In this document: positions 14,817-22,635 of the stretch, piece after piece
How positions within the stretch are numbered: position 1 is the first letter of the stretch
How the letters are laid out: each line of letters starts with the position of its first letter
Assembly (NCBI GenBank): GCA_945898195.1
Contig: CAMDHM010000028.1
Coordinates: 1-38,678 of the forward strand
Direction of reading: 5' to 3'
Length of the DNA stretch: 38,678 bases
Source of the DNA: Pseudobacteriovorax antillogorgiicola
GTDB taxonomy: Bacteria > Bdellovibrionota_B > Oligoflexia > Oligoflexales > RGVZ01
Notes under the pieces: model-generated
The model's input: only the letters and a program-made list of their open reading frames with translations
What the model was told of the DNA's origin: nothing
Database searches by the model: none
Translations under genes and position numbers: made by a program

Positions 14817-16850
14817 ATGCAGCCAGGGATCTCGAAGAAATCGAACTTTTTTTCCGATAACGAAGATTTACTTTGGCACTTTGACCACAAGTTTAAATTT
14901 GAGGATGCGTGGAAATGGGCTTCTCCCGAAGCCCGTGAGGCTTGTGGCTCTTCTTCTGCAAAAGAATATGCGGATCTGTGGCGCGAAGTGCTTGCCGGAT
15001 TTGGTGAGGTTTGTGGTTCGGTGGTTGCTCCCAACGCGCACAAAGTAGAGAAAGAGGGTATTCACCTGTCGGCATCTGGCGAAGTAACCATGCCGGAAAC
15101 CCTGCGACGTAATATCGAGGTTTTGATCAAATTGGGCGTTCCCGGTATCGGTTCAGGCACGGAATACGGCGGTTCTGGCGCTCCGATGTTTGTTGAGCTC
15201 TGTGCAAACGAAATGATTTTCCGCGCGTGTCCAAGCACCGCCCTCAATGCGTGTTGGTGGGGTCCGATTGCCCACGTTGTTGAACGATTTGGCGGGGAGT
15301 TTGAACGCCAAATGGCGATTCCAAAACTCGTCAGTGGAGAATGGTCGGGGGCGATGGCTTTGACGGAACCGGATGCCGGGTCTGACCTTGGACAGATGAC
15401 GACATGGGCCGATCACCAGTCGGATGGGACCTGGCGGATTACGGGGACCAAGCGTTTTATCAGTAATGGCAACGCTGATGTTGTTTTAGTTCTGGCCAAG
15501 AAGGCCAAAGGTGCGGTGGGTCTCGACGGCTTGAGTTTGTTTCTTTGTTTGAGGGATGAAGGCAGTCGTCGCAACATCATCGTGACTAAGATTGAAGAAA
15601 AGCTTGGACTTAAAGCTTCGGCAACTTGTGAACTTAAATTTGACGGCGCAAAAGCCTGGTTGCTTGGTGAGGATGGTAAAGGCTTTAAAGCAATGCTGCA
15701 CCTGATGAACGAGGCGCGTATTGGAGTCGCCCTGCAAGGGGTAGGGGTGATGGAAGCGACATTGCGGATGGCCGAGGACTACGCGGAGCAGCGGAAAACA
15801 TGGGGTAAGTCGATTTCGCATCATGAACTGATCGCAGAAAAACTACTCGACATGGAGGTTGAACTTAAAGCGGCACGCAGTCTGTCTCTTTCAGCGTGCT
15901 TTGCTCATGGAATGATCCATCTTGGAGAGGAATACCTTCGACGTAATTCGGAGTTGCCTGTCGCTGAAAGGGCTGATGTCGAAGCCAAAATTAGCCGGTT
16001 TCAAAGGCGAGTCCGGCAGTGGACTCCCCTGATCAAATATTGGGTTTCCGAGAATGCGTTTCTTCATGCCCGCAATTGCATGCAGATTTTTGGCGGATAT
16101 GGTTTCACAACGGAATATCGCGCTGAATGGTGGTTGCGCGAGGCAATGATCCTTCCTGTTTACGAAGGGACCTCTCAAATTCAGGCTTTAATGTGCGTGA
16201 AGGATACGATCAAGGATGCGATTAAGCGTCCGCGCTCGTTGTTTGAAAAGGCATTTGGAAATCAAGTGATGGCTGTTTCTAACCGGGATCCTTTGGACCG
16301 GAAGCTGGCAAAGTGCCGTCAATTATACTACGCGAGCGTTTTGACCATCATCAAACAAGTGTTGCGTGAGGTCTATCGATCAAGCCGCCGTAAGGCGGTC
16401 GGAATGGATCTTATGAAATCGATCAAATTGATGGGCAAAGAACTACGAAAGCAGGAAAACTTTGGTTTGGCGTTGATTAACGCGGAACGTATCTGCGAAA
16501 TGAAGGCGCTGGTAGCCATGGCGGACAACCTACGGCGGGATGCCAAAATAGAACCTTCGCGACGCTGGATCTACGAGCGGTTTTTATATAAATCACTTCC
16601 ACGCATCGCCTCGCTTAAGGCGATGGTGGAAGTCGAAGATGGCGTGCTTGCGGCGCGTTTAAAAGGCTTTAGTCAAGCCGACCAGACGACGGAGACGAAC
16701 CGTTTGAAGGACGCCGGTAAAACGGGCGGCAGTCACATTGAGATCGATCGGAGCATAGCCGCTCGCGCGGACGGTGACCTTCCAAGTTCCAGCCGGGGCG
16801 AGGCGGTGGACCACGCCGTTACGGAAGCCGACGCTGCGCGGTGCGTTTGA
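14817..16850 (+). CDS. Acyl-CoA dehydrogenase
   Basis: This is an FAD enzyme for alpha,beta-oxidation of acyl-CoA in fatty-acid degradation. Motifs counted from an upstream ATG at 14805: GAMALTEPDAGSD (182-194) and RITGTKRFISNG (211-222) for substrate/FAD binding; 'QIFGGYGFTTEYRAEWW' (427-443); and the catalytic Glu in PVYEGTSQIQA (Glu 454). A further ~160 residues form a C-terminal helical extension as in long bacterial family members. GGAGG directly abuts the 14805 ATG, so GTG 14814 or ATG 14817 is preferred. The last 63 codons are antisense to the M14 gene and look like run-on sequence, so the ancestral stop may have been near 16660. Confidence 0.9.
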   Translation: MQPGISKKSNFFSDNEDLLWHFDHKFKFEDAWKWASPEAREACGSSSAKEYADLWREVLAGFGEVCGSVVAPNAHKVEKEGIHLSASGEVTMPETLRRNIEVLIKLGVPGIGSGTEYGGSGAPMFVELCANEMIFRACPSTALNACWWGPIAHVVERFGGEFERQMAIPKLVSGEWSGAMALTEPDAGSDLGQMTTWADHQSDGTWRITGTKRFISNGNADVVLVLAKKAKGAVGLDGLSLFLCLRDEGSRRNIIVTKIEEKLGLKASATCELKFDGAKAWLLGEDGKGFKAMLHLMNEARIGVALQGVGVMEATLRMAEDYAEQRKTWGKSISHHELIAEKLLDMEVELKAARSLSLSACFAHGMIHLGEEYLRRNSELPVAERADVEAKISRFQRRVRQWTPLIKYWVSENAFLHARNCMQIFGGYGFTTEYRAEWWLREAMILPVYEGTSQIQALMCVKDTIKDAIKRPRSLFEKAFGNQVMAVSNRDPLDRKLAKCRQLYYASVLTIIKQVLREVYRSSRRKAVGMDLMKSIKLMGKELRKQENFGLALINAERICEMKALVAMADNLRRDAKIEPSRRWIYERFLYKSLPRIASLKAMVEVEDGVLAARLKGFSQADQTTETNRLKDAGKTGGSHIEIDRSIAARADGDLPSSSRGEAVDHAVTEADAARCV

Positions 16851-18200
16851 ACTCAAGACCTCGACGGCCTTTGCACCGGTTTTGTCGCTGCCTTGAATGG
16901 TTGCTCCCGTTGCGTCATCAACCACATTCAGGTGGATGCCGACGGTGCTGCGATCTAGGAAATCAAGGATCGATTCGCGGTTTTCCGCCCATACGGTTTC
17001 AAGGCTGCTCTCGCTAACGGTTTTTGAGTAAGACAATTCCACGGTGGCGTGTGTTGCCTCCCGGTAGGCGATGGACCAGTCTTGCATCCCACCATCGACT
17101 TCGTACCATTCGTAGCCATAGGTGATGCCATGATCAAAGGTGCCGCTGTGATTATCGCGCATGGTGCGGTTGGTTGAGGCGTAGGCCCGTGCCAATGCAC
17201 TCATGTAGGAATCGTCACCAAATTTTTCGTTGGCTGGACGATTTGGTTTCGTGTCCCAGGGCATGTTGAAACAAACCGTGCCGCCGTGGAAGTTGAGGGA
17301 ATTTGCAAAAGCATAACGGTCATGCATTTTCATCACGGCAGCGACTTCAGGCGGACGCCCGCTCACGGAATCATTGGGGTCGTCCGTGAAGTCGGGGAAG
17401 GTTCGGTTGAGATCCTTATTATTGGTATTCCAGCGTTGACGGTCCTCGAAACCATCCGGATTCATACTGGGCATAATGAAAACCTGCGAGCCGTCTAGGA
17501 TTCGGGTGATGCGTTCGTCGCGCCCATAGCCGCCAAGGAGCTCGCGGGTCAAATAAAGCATCAGTTCACGGCCCGCAGTCTCATCCCCATGCATATTCGC
17601 GATAAGAAGCGTGCGTGGCCCACCGTTGGTGGCATCCAGGCGGGACCCAGCCTTCATGTACCAGAGGCTGCGTCCGGAAACGCTTTTTCCGGCGTTTTCC
17701 AGTTTGGCCAATTTTGGATTGGCGGTGGCCAGTGCTTCGAGTTCAGCGGTCAACTCCGCATAGTCATGGTAACCTTCGTAGGTTTTACTACCGGTGGATG
17801 GCAAATCCGTCGACGGGATTTCGATCATGGTATCGGGGTCGATGGCAACACGCTGCAGTGCCGATTCATCTAGGGGTTGAATGCTGCTGCGAATTTGTGA
17901 AGATGAGCTTTCAAACAATGATTTGGCGGCGCCAGTTTTGGTGATCCATCCGAATGCGTAGTTTTCACCGCGGGCGTGATCTTGCTCAAATCCCGTTTCC
18001 TTGACGAATTCTGGGGTCACAATTTCGCGATTCACGCGAACGTAAGCCGGTCGTTCGTTGTTAGAAAAATCAGCAGCATCGATAAAAAAAGGTGATGGCG
18101 CGGCATTCTTATTTGATTGCATCTGGCCGCATCCAGCGGTCACCATTCCTGCGGTGAATGTTAAAACCATAAATCGATGGCGATGAAGGTTGATGATCAT
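16659..18200 (-). CDS. M14 family zinc carboxypeptidase lipoprotein
   Basis: This is a predicted envelope metallopeptidase. The 513-residue product has a lipoprotein signal (basic N-terminus, lipobox VTAGC, Cys 24). Zinc ligands are His 204 and Glu 207 (MHGDETAGRE) and His 305 (NFHGGT). MNPDGFE (246-252) and KDLNRTFPD (262-270) match the substrate-binding region of carboxypeptidase D/M-type enzymes. The general-base Glu is Glu 388 (ATVELSY). The C-terminal ~90 residues form a carboxypeptidase-regulatory-like domain (GTWKVTVRASGYAPIDLNV). GGGAG precedes the ATG by about 7 nt. It overlaps the convergent acyl-CoA dehydrogenase by 192 nt. Confidence 0.92.
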   Translation of the reverse strand: MIINLHRHRFMVLTFTAGMVTAGCGQMQSNKNAAPSPFFIDAADFSNNERPAYVRVNREIVTPEFVKETGFEQDHARGENYAFGWITKTGAAKSLFESSSSQIRSSIQPLDESALQRVAIDPDTMIEIPSTDLPSTGSKTYEGYHDYAELTAELEALATANPKLAKLENAGKSVSGRSLWYMKAGSRLDATNGGPRTLLIANMHGDETAGRELMLYLTRELLGGYGRDERITRILDGSQVFIMPSMNPDGFEDRQRWNTNNKDLNRTFPDFTDDPNDSVSGRPPEVAAVMKMHDRYAFANSLNFHGGTVCFNMPWDTKPNRPANEKFGDDSYMSALARAYASTNRTMRDNHSGTFDHGITYGYEWYEVDGGMQDWSIAYREATHATVELSYSKTVSESSLETVWAENRESILDFLDRSTVGIHLNVVDDATGATIQGSDKTGAKAVEVLSSNAPRSVGFRNGVVHRLAPAGTWKVTVRASGYAPIDLNVTAARFTGVLQTVRLRRLVGLTKAF

Positions 18201-18259
18201 TGGACGCTCCCTTGTCGTTGATCCTGCTGAGTTGTGCTGTCATGATAGGAGACTTTTGT

Positions 18260-19318
18260 TTAGGCGCGCAACAAATTCAGCAGTGCCGACATGAAAATGT
18301 CGTGTCGTGTTGAACCACGTGAGAGATCTGAGTACGGGCTGGTGAGACCCTGTAGAATCGGTCCGTAGGCGTGAAAACCACCGAGGCGCTCCGTGATCTT
18401 ATAAGCAATATTGCCAGCCCCGAGGTCCGGGAAAATAAAAATATTTGCGCGCCCTGCAGCAGGGGATTCAGGACACTTTCGCGCCGCGATTTCAGGAACA
18501 AGGGCTGCATCAAATTGAAGTTCACCGTCGACAGAGACCTCTGGATGGCGGGATTGAAAAAGCTTGGCGGCGCTGGCCATTTTTTCAGCAGCTGGGTGGC
18601 GTGCGGAGCCCTTTGTGGAGAACGATAAAAAGGCCACGATGGGTTCATGGCCCGAGAAAGCAAAACCGCAACCTGGAACGAGATTTTTCCACGTGATCAC
18701 GGATGCGCTCGCGATATCGACCAGTTGTTCCACAGTGGGTTCAATAACAACACCGGCATCAGCGTATAAGAATGCAGCAGGTAGGACGTTGCCGGATCCT
18801 CGCCTTTCCATGATGAAGCTGCCGCTGATGGTTTTGAGTCCAGGGGCGAGTCCCGTGGTGGCCAATGCGGCACGAATCACTGATGCGGTCGTGTTGACGG
18901 CGCCGGCCAGGGCGCAATCGGCAAGGCTCAGGCGCACTAGGGCCCCAGCCTGAAACAGTGGGTCCGTGGACTGAATCTCCACGGTCGTTCCTGACAAGGC
19001 TTTACCCCGTGCGGCAGCGTTTTCGTTGAGAACGCGTTGGGTCATTTGAGGCAGATCTGGAAAGGCCTCGCTGGTCCATGTCACTCGACTTTGTAGTGCT
19101 TGGCACAGTTGATGGTCTGCGGCAGCCGCATGGAGGCTTGATTGCCGGTCGCCGACAATGAGGATTTCTTTTGCCGCATTTTCCCGTGCAAGTTGACTGA
19201 TTGCTGTAAGCGTTCGCAGGTCGGTGGCTTCAGGGAACACGATACGCCGTGGGGTTGATTGGCAAGCGTTCAACCATAAATCGGCAAGCTCTTTTTTCTG
19301 TTCGCTGAACTTCTTCAT
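18260..19318 (-). CDS. pta: Phosphate acetyltransferase
   Basis: It interconverts acetyl-CoA and acetyl phosphate in overflow/acetate metabolism, usually paired with acetate kinase. The 352-residue product has the short Pta form (no N-terminal DRTGG domains). Visible signatures are RIVFPEATDLRTLTAI near the N-terminus, 'STKGSARHPAAEKM' (middle) and 'FPDLGAGNIAYKITERLGG' followed by YGPILQGLTSPYSDLSRG at the C-terminus. AGGG lies upstream of the ATG at short spacing. No acetate kinase gene is visible in the window. It is downstream of, and in the same orientation as, nothing close by, and its stop lies about 60 nt from the M14 start. Confidence 0.93.
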   Translation of the reverse strand: MKKFSEQKKELADLWLNACQSTPRRIVFPEATDLRTLTAISQLARENAAKEILIVGDRQSSLHAAAADHQLCQALQSRVTWTSEAFPDLPQMTQRVLNENAAARGKALSGTTVEIQSTDPLFQAGALVRLSLADCALAGAVNTTASVIRAALATTGLAPGLKTISGSFIMERRGSGNVLPAAFLYADAGVVIEPTVEQLVDIASASVITWKNLVPGCGFAFSGHEPIVAFLSFSTKGSARHPAAEKMASAAKLFQSRHPEVSVDGELQFDAALVPEIAARKCPESPAAGRANIFIFPDLGAGNIAYKITERLGGFHAYGPILQGLTSPYSDLSRGSTRHDIFMSALLNLLRA

Positions 19319-19594
19319 CGTCGCCCTGCTCGTCTCTAGAATTTTTAGTTTTCTGGGTACGGATCATTGTGAACAAAAAATAGCCAAATCGGAACAACTA
19401 CCGTCTGAACGGTGGTCGAGGGGGGGGAGAGGTGACTTATCCACAGATCTTGTGGATGAATTAAAATTCGTCCAAGTAAAGTTCAAGAGGTCAAATAAAA
19501 CAGGAACTTGAGTTTTTACCAAAAAAAATTTCGCAAGATTTATGGGGGGGACAGAGGGTCTAGAACGAGGATGTGATCAAGGGGTGGGCATCTT
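19319..19594. other. Divergent intergenic region with DnaA-box pair and G-tracts
   Basis: This gap separates pta (minus) from the EAL gene (plus). It has a G8 run (19420-19427), a consensus DnaA box TTATCCACA at 19437-19445 facing a one-mismatch reverse copy (19451-19459), and a G7 run (19544-19550). No ORF is supported. Promoters for both flanking genes should lie here, but no clear boxes were found. Confidence 0.5.
19439..19457. promoter_or_regulatory. Inverted pair of DnaA-box-like sites
   Basis: ATCCACA-GATCT-TGTGGAT is a perfect 7-bp inverted repeat. Extended left, it is the consensus DnaA box TTATCCACA; extended right, the box reads TGTGGATGA, one base from TGTGGATAA. This can bind DnaA or a similar regulator between pta and the EAL gene. 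It is not by itself an origin. Confidence 0.5.
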
Positions 19595-21400
19595 TTGCCG
19601 ATGACGGATCATGCCGCTTGGGGCATGAGGAGGATTTTTCTTTTGGTCCACGCACGTCAGGTTGTCATATTCATGCCTGCGATCCGCGCGCAAGATTTGC
19701 GGCAGGTGCTGGAGTCTTTTGGTGCGAATGTGAACTTCATTGATCCGGCGGCTCAGGATGCCGGTCCGCGCCTCGCTGCTGCGATTGGGGACGTCTTGAT
19801 GGTTGAACCCGAGGCTCCCGCTATATTGCATGGTATGCCCAATGGCGTTTGGCTTGATCTTCTTAATGGCATCAATCTGCGGATGCCGGTGATTTTGTGT
19901 GGCAGCATCCCAGAGGGTGTCAGTGGAAAAAATTATCGTGACCTTGATGTGGTGCCTCAGGCAGAGGGGGTCGAGGGAGTCGTGTTGCGGCTTCGCTCAA
20001 TGGGAATTCTGCAGCCGGAAGTGCCGCGCCGGATTCATAGTCGTGTCGCCGCTCTAGATCTTTCTCAAATGAGAGGCATTTTGCGAAAGAATGCAGTTCT
20101 GAGTGTGCTCTGCGTCAACGCGACTAAACTTCGTAAACTAGCCACTAGATTTGGCAGCGACGTTTTCGATGAAGTCGTTGCTGAAGTTCGGCGGACGCTT
20201 CTTGGCATGTGGGGTGAGCCCGGTAGCTTTCGTGCTGAAGATGTCCTTTGTCAACGCCGTGACGATTCACTTGTTTTTTACGTGATCCTTCAAAATGCGC
20301 GAGGGCGCGAGTTGATTCCTGCGCCGGGAACGTTGGAGCGTATTGGGGAAAAGATTACTGGTCGGTTGCTCGGTCGCCTTTGGCATGCCATTGGTAATCC
20401 ACAAGGTGGATTGCCTTCCTTTTTATCCCTGATTCCGGAGATAGGAACTGGCTATGCGACCATCGTTCATAATCCGGCAGTCGACAGTCATGATCAGATC
20501 CTGCAGCTGATTGAATCTGCTTTTGAACTGTCTCGCAGTCAAATTACCCGGGTGCGGGAGCGGCAACGCGAGCTTTTAATGACTCTGATCAAGTCGGACG
20601 AATTGATGGCTCCGGCATATCAAGCGGTTTTTAATATGGCGGACATGGACCTCAGTAAACTTAGCACGGCAAATGGCCTTAAGGCCTATAAAGATTGGAT
20701 CTATGGTTTTGAATCGCTGATTCGGGTCAAGGCTGCGGCATTTGACCAACGAGTTTTTACGGATCTTGTCGGACATTTTGATGCCAAAATCCTAAGGCCT
20801 GACGTGCTCTTTGCCTTAGCACACGAAAACCATCTAGCACTTGAGTTGGATCAAGCTTGCATGGCTCATGCACTCCGCGGAAGCGCTGGCTTGCCGGGGG
20901 TTCTCATGGTGAATATTTTGCCACGAAACCTTTATCAGGTTGAGGCCGTGAAAGAAATGACTGGTAGCCGTAAAGGCATCATCCTCGAAGTCTCCGAATC
21001 CGAGGAAATTGCCAACTACGGCAAGCTTGCTGAAGTTTGTGATGCGCTCCGTAAAATGGAACTCAAAATTGCCGCGGATGACTTCGGTAAGGGATTTAGC
21101 GGACTTGATCGAATTGTTAAAATGCGACCAGAGATTGTTAAGTTAGATCGCTCCCTGATTGATGGGATTGATCACGATTTTGGCCGGCAGGCTTTTCTGA
21201 AATCGATGATGTCAGCCGCAAAGCTGGTCGGGGCACTTGTTTTGGCAGAAGGTGTCGAACGAATTGAGGAGGCCAAGTTTTGTCAGGAAAATGGGGTCGA
21301 CCTGGTTCAGGGATATCTATTTCATCGTCCCCAATTTAAGTCTGAAATCATGGATGCCATAGGAGCAATGGCACCTGATCAGTTGGCTCGGTCTGCTTAG
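19595..21400 (+). CDS. Degenerate GGDEF / EAL cyclic-di-GMP protein
   Basis: The 601-residue protein has an N-terminal ~140-residue alpha/beta region that may be a degenerate receiver domain. A GGDEF-like domain (about 165-325) has lost its signature: the site reads RRDDSLVF. An EAL domain (about 340-590) has ESL in place of EAL (YGFESLIR, Glu 373). Other phosphodiesterase residues seem kept: Asn 440, Glu 465, Asp 495-Asp 496 (AADDFGKGFSGL), Lys 517, Glu 552 (LAEGVE) and Gln 572 (QGYLFHRP). It could therefore degrade c-di-GMP, with the GGDEF part acting as a regulatory or binding domain. TTG at 19595 follows a GGGGTGGG Shine-Dalgarno-like sequence by 6 nt; ATG at 19601 is the alternative. Confidence 0.85.
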   Translation: MPMTDHAAWGMRRIFLLVHARQVVIFMPAIRAQDLRQVLESFGANVNFIDPAAQDAGPRLAAAIGDVLMVEPEAPAILHGMPNGVWLDLLNGINLRMPVILCGSIPEGVSGKNYRDLDVVPQAEGVEGVVLRLRSMGILQPEVPRRIHSRVAALDLSQMRGILRKNAVLSVLCVNATKLRKLATRFGSDVFDEVVAEVRRTLLGMWGEPGSFRAEDVLCQRRDDSLVFYVILQNARGRELIPAPGTLERIGEKITGRLLGRLWHAIGNPQGGLPSFLSLIPEIGTGYATIVHNPAVDSHDQILQLIESAFELSRSQITRVRERQRELLMTLIKSDELMAPAYQAVFNMADMDLSKLSTANGLKAYKDWIYGFESLIRVKAAAFDQRVFTDLVGHFDAKILRPDVLFALAHENHLALELDQACMAHALRGSAGLPGVLMVNILPRNLYQVEAVKEMTGSRKGIILEVSESEEIANYGKLAEVCDALRKMELKIAADDFGKGFSGLDRIVKMRPEIVKLDRSLIDGIDHDFGRQAFLKSMMSAAKLVGALVLAEGVERIEEAKFCQENGVDLVQGYLFHRPQFKSEIMDAIGAMAPDQLARSA

Positions 21401-21409
21401 GGTAACGCC

Positions 21410-21766
21410 TTAGTGCGATCGGTCGAAGGAATCATCGTCTTCGCCCTCATCATCATCGTCGCTAAATGAATCCACGTGATCCATGAGGGTCCGTTCGGTG
21501 TCAATGCGTCCGAAGCCGGATGATTCACAAAATTCACAAATAGAATCAAGTTGACGGGCCAACGATTCTTCGGAATGCGCCAGGCTTGAAATAGCAATGA
21601 CAGGGGGTTCGCCTGGGCCGCTAAGTTGGCCTGGCAGAACCGCAATGCGAAAACGAGCGCGAAGTTTTTCGACCAGGGCGTGAAGGTCCTGCTTGGAGCG
21701 GGGGCCAGCGACTCCCGGAAGGTCATCATCGATCATAAAAGTGATTTTCATGATTGCGAAATACAT
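21410..21766 (-). CDS. DUF503-like small protein with acidic tail
   Basis: The 118-residue product has the general pattern of DUF503 (YlxP-like) proteins: an N-terminal strand, DLHALVEKLRARFRIAVLP, then AHSEESLARQLDSICEFCES. This assignment is tentative. The C-terminus is highly acidic (SDDDDEGEDDDSF). The start at 21766 is supported by GAGG about 7 nt upstream, which overlaps the stop of the previous gene; MKITF at 21751 is an internal alternative. It is the third gene of a minus-strand set with the Flp-like gene and converges on the EAL gene (9-nt gap). Function unknown. Confidence 0.6.
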   Translation of the reverse strand: MYFAIMKITFMIDDDLPGVAGPRSKQDLHALVEKLRARFRIAVLPGQLSGPGEPPVIAISSLAHSEESLARQLDSICEFCESSGFGRIDTERTLMDHVDSFSDDDDEGEDDDSFDRSH

Positions 21767-21775
21767 AGGTGAACC

Positions 21776-22240
21776 TCACGACTTCATAAAAAAGCGCCAA
21801 TCGAACAAACAAGGGCCGTCCCCTCGTTGGCAGCATACACGAATTTGTCGGAAACGCACTGGTTCAAGGCGGGCTGGGCGCCCTGCGGGAGCTCCGCACC
21901 TGGCGGCTTGCCACATCGAATCAGGGCCGGGTTGTTCAAGGCCTTCGGCTCGCCCTTTGCTGCCTTTGCGGTGCTTGATTTCAGCGCTGCAGGAGAGAAA
22001 CAGGGGCCCAGACCATCCGTCACGCCAAGGGGGAAGCGCCACCTTCCCGAGTCCGACGAGCGCCGTTCCCTGGCCCGTGCAGGCCGAAGCCAGTGTTGCC
22101 GCTGGATCCGTCTGGAGGCTGCGCCGCAAGGCGGTCGACTTATCGAGAACCTCGCGCATACCCTTGTCCGCTGAAAGCATCCAAAGCCCCGAGGCGACCA
22201 GAAGCATGGCCGCCCCGACGAGTCCCGGCGCCACGGTCAT
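21776..22240 (-). CDS. Single-pass membrane protein coupled to Flp-like pilin gene
   Basis: The 154-residue product starts at the ATG that overlaps the stop of the Flp-like gene (ATGA), a strong sign of translational coupling. It has one N-terminal hydrophobic segment (about residues 5-22, PGLVGAAMLLVASGLWML) and a cysteine-rich hydrophilic remainder. There is no prepilin G|xxxxEY site. The position suggests an assembly or minor-pilin role with the upstream prepilin, but that is inference and the family is not recognised. A long plus-strand ORF in the same region was rejected as a shadow. Confidence 0.55.
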   Translation of the reverse strand: MTVAPGLVGAAMLLVASGLWMLSADKGMREVLDKSTALRRSLQTDPAATLASACTGQGTALVGLGKVALPPWRDGWSGPLFLSCSAEIKHRKGSKGRAEGLEQPGPDSMWQAARCGAPAGRPARLEPVRFRQIRVCCQRGDGPCLFDWRFFMKS

Positions 22241-22470
22241 GGGTCCCAAAGCGATTCACCGGAGCCGCTTCGCAGTGACGTGGCTTCCAGCTCCGCAAAT
22301 CGCGTTTTTACAGTCTTACTGAGGTAACCGAGGGCCAATAATGTGGTCGCCAGTGCAAAGGTGGTCACCATAATGTATTCAAGGGCAACGCCACCGGAAT
22401 TACGCAGCCCGAGCCTGGTCCGTTCCGATGGGGGAGGGAGTTCAAAAAACGTTTCGGCCTTCTTTTTCAT
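22237..22470 (-). CDS. Flp-type (type IVb) prepilin-like protein
   Basis: The 77-residue product has a short basic leader (MKKKAETFF...) and the motif G26|GVALEY. This matches the Flp processing rule G|xxxxEY (Glu at +5, Tyr at +6). A hydrophobic segment follows (about residues 32-50, YIMVTTFALATTLLALGYL). Flp pilins are cleaved by a TadV-type peptidase and build thin Tad pili. The start at 22470 was chosen because GAGGT lies 6-7 nt upstream; ATGs at 22482 and 22500 are less well placed. The gene starts an operon divergent from moxR. No tad ATPase or TadV is visible in the window, so it is an isolated pilin candidate. Confidence 0.7.
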   Translation of the reverse strand: MKKKAETFFELPPPSERTRLGLRNSGGVALEYIMVTTFALATTLLALGYLSKTVKTRFAELEATSLRSGSGESLWDP

Positions 22471-22635
22471 GTTGAACCTCATCTTGAATTTTCCGTGCAC
22501 TACTTCAGACGATCTACGCCCCTTTCAATAGAGGATCCGGGCCCCTATCGCCCAATGGCATTGCAAGTCAGCGGGTACCTTGGCACTCTGGAGGCTGTGT
22601 TATTTTTTTTTGTCCGCCCCACGGAGAAAAGCACC

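Noticed and set aside
16659-16850. Acyl-CoA dehydrogenase tail as a genuine conserved domain
   Set aside because: Sequence opposite it matches the M14 C-terminal domain; the tail has no family resemblance. Kept in the coordinates because the frame is open, but treated as run-on.
19437-19459. Replication origin suggested by the DnaA-box pair
   Set aside because: Only two boxes, no AT-rich unwinding region, and no dnaA/dnaN/gidA-type neighbours.
21693-22322. 209-codon plus-strand frame opposite the Flp-like operon
   Set aside because: Low-complexity Arg/Pro/Ser composition and no Shine-Dalgarno, while the minus-strand genes have coupled starts (ATGA) and a prepilin motif.
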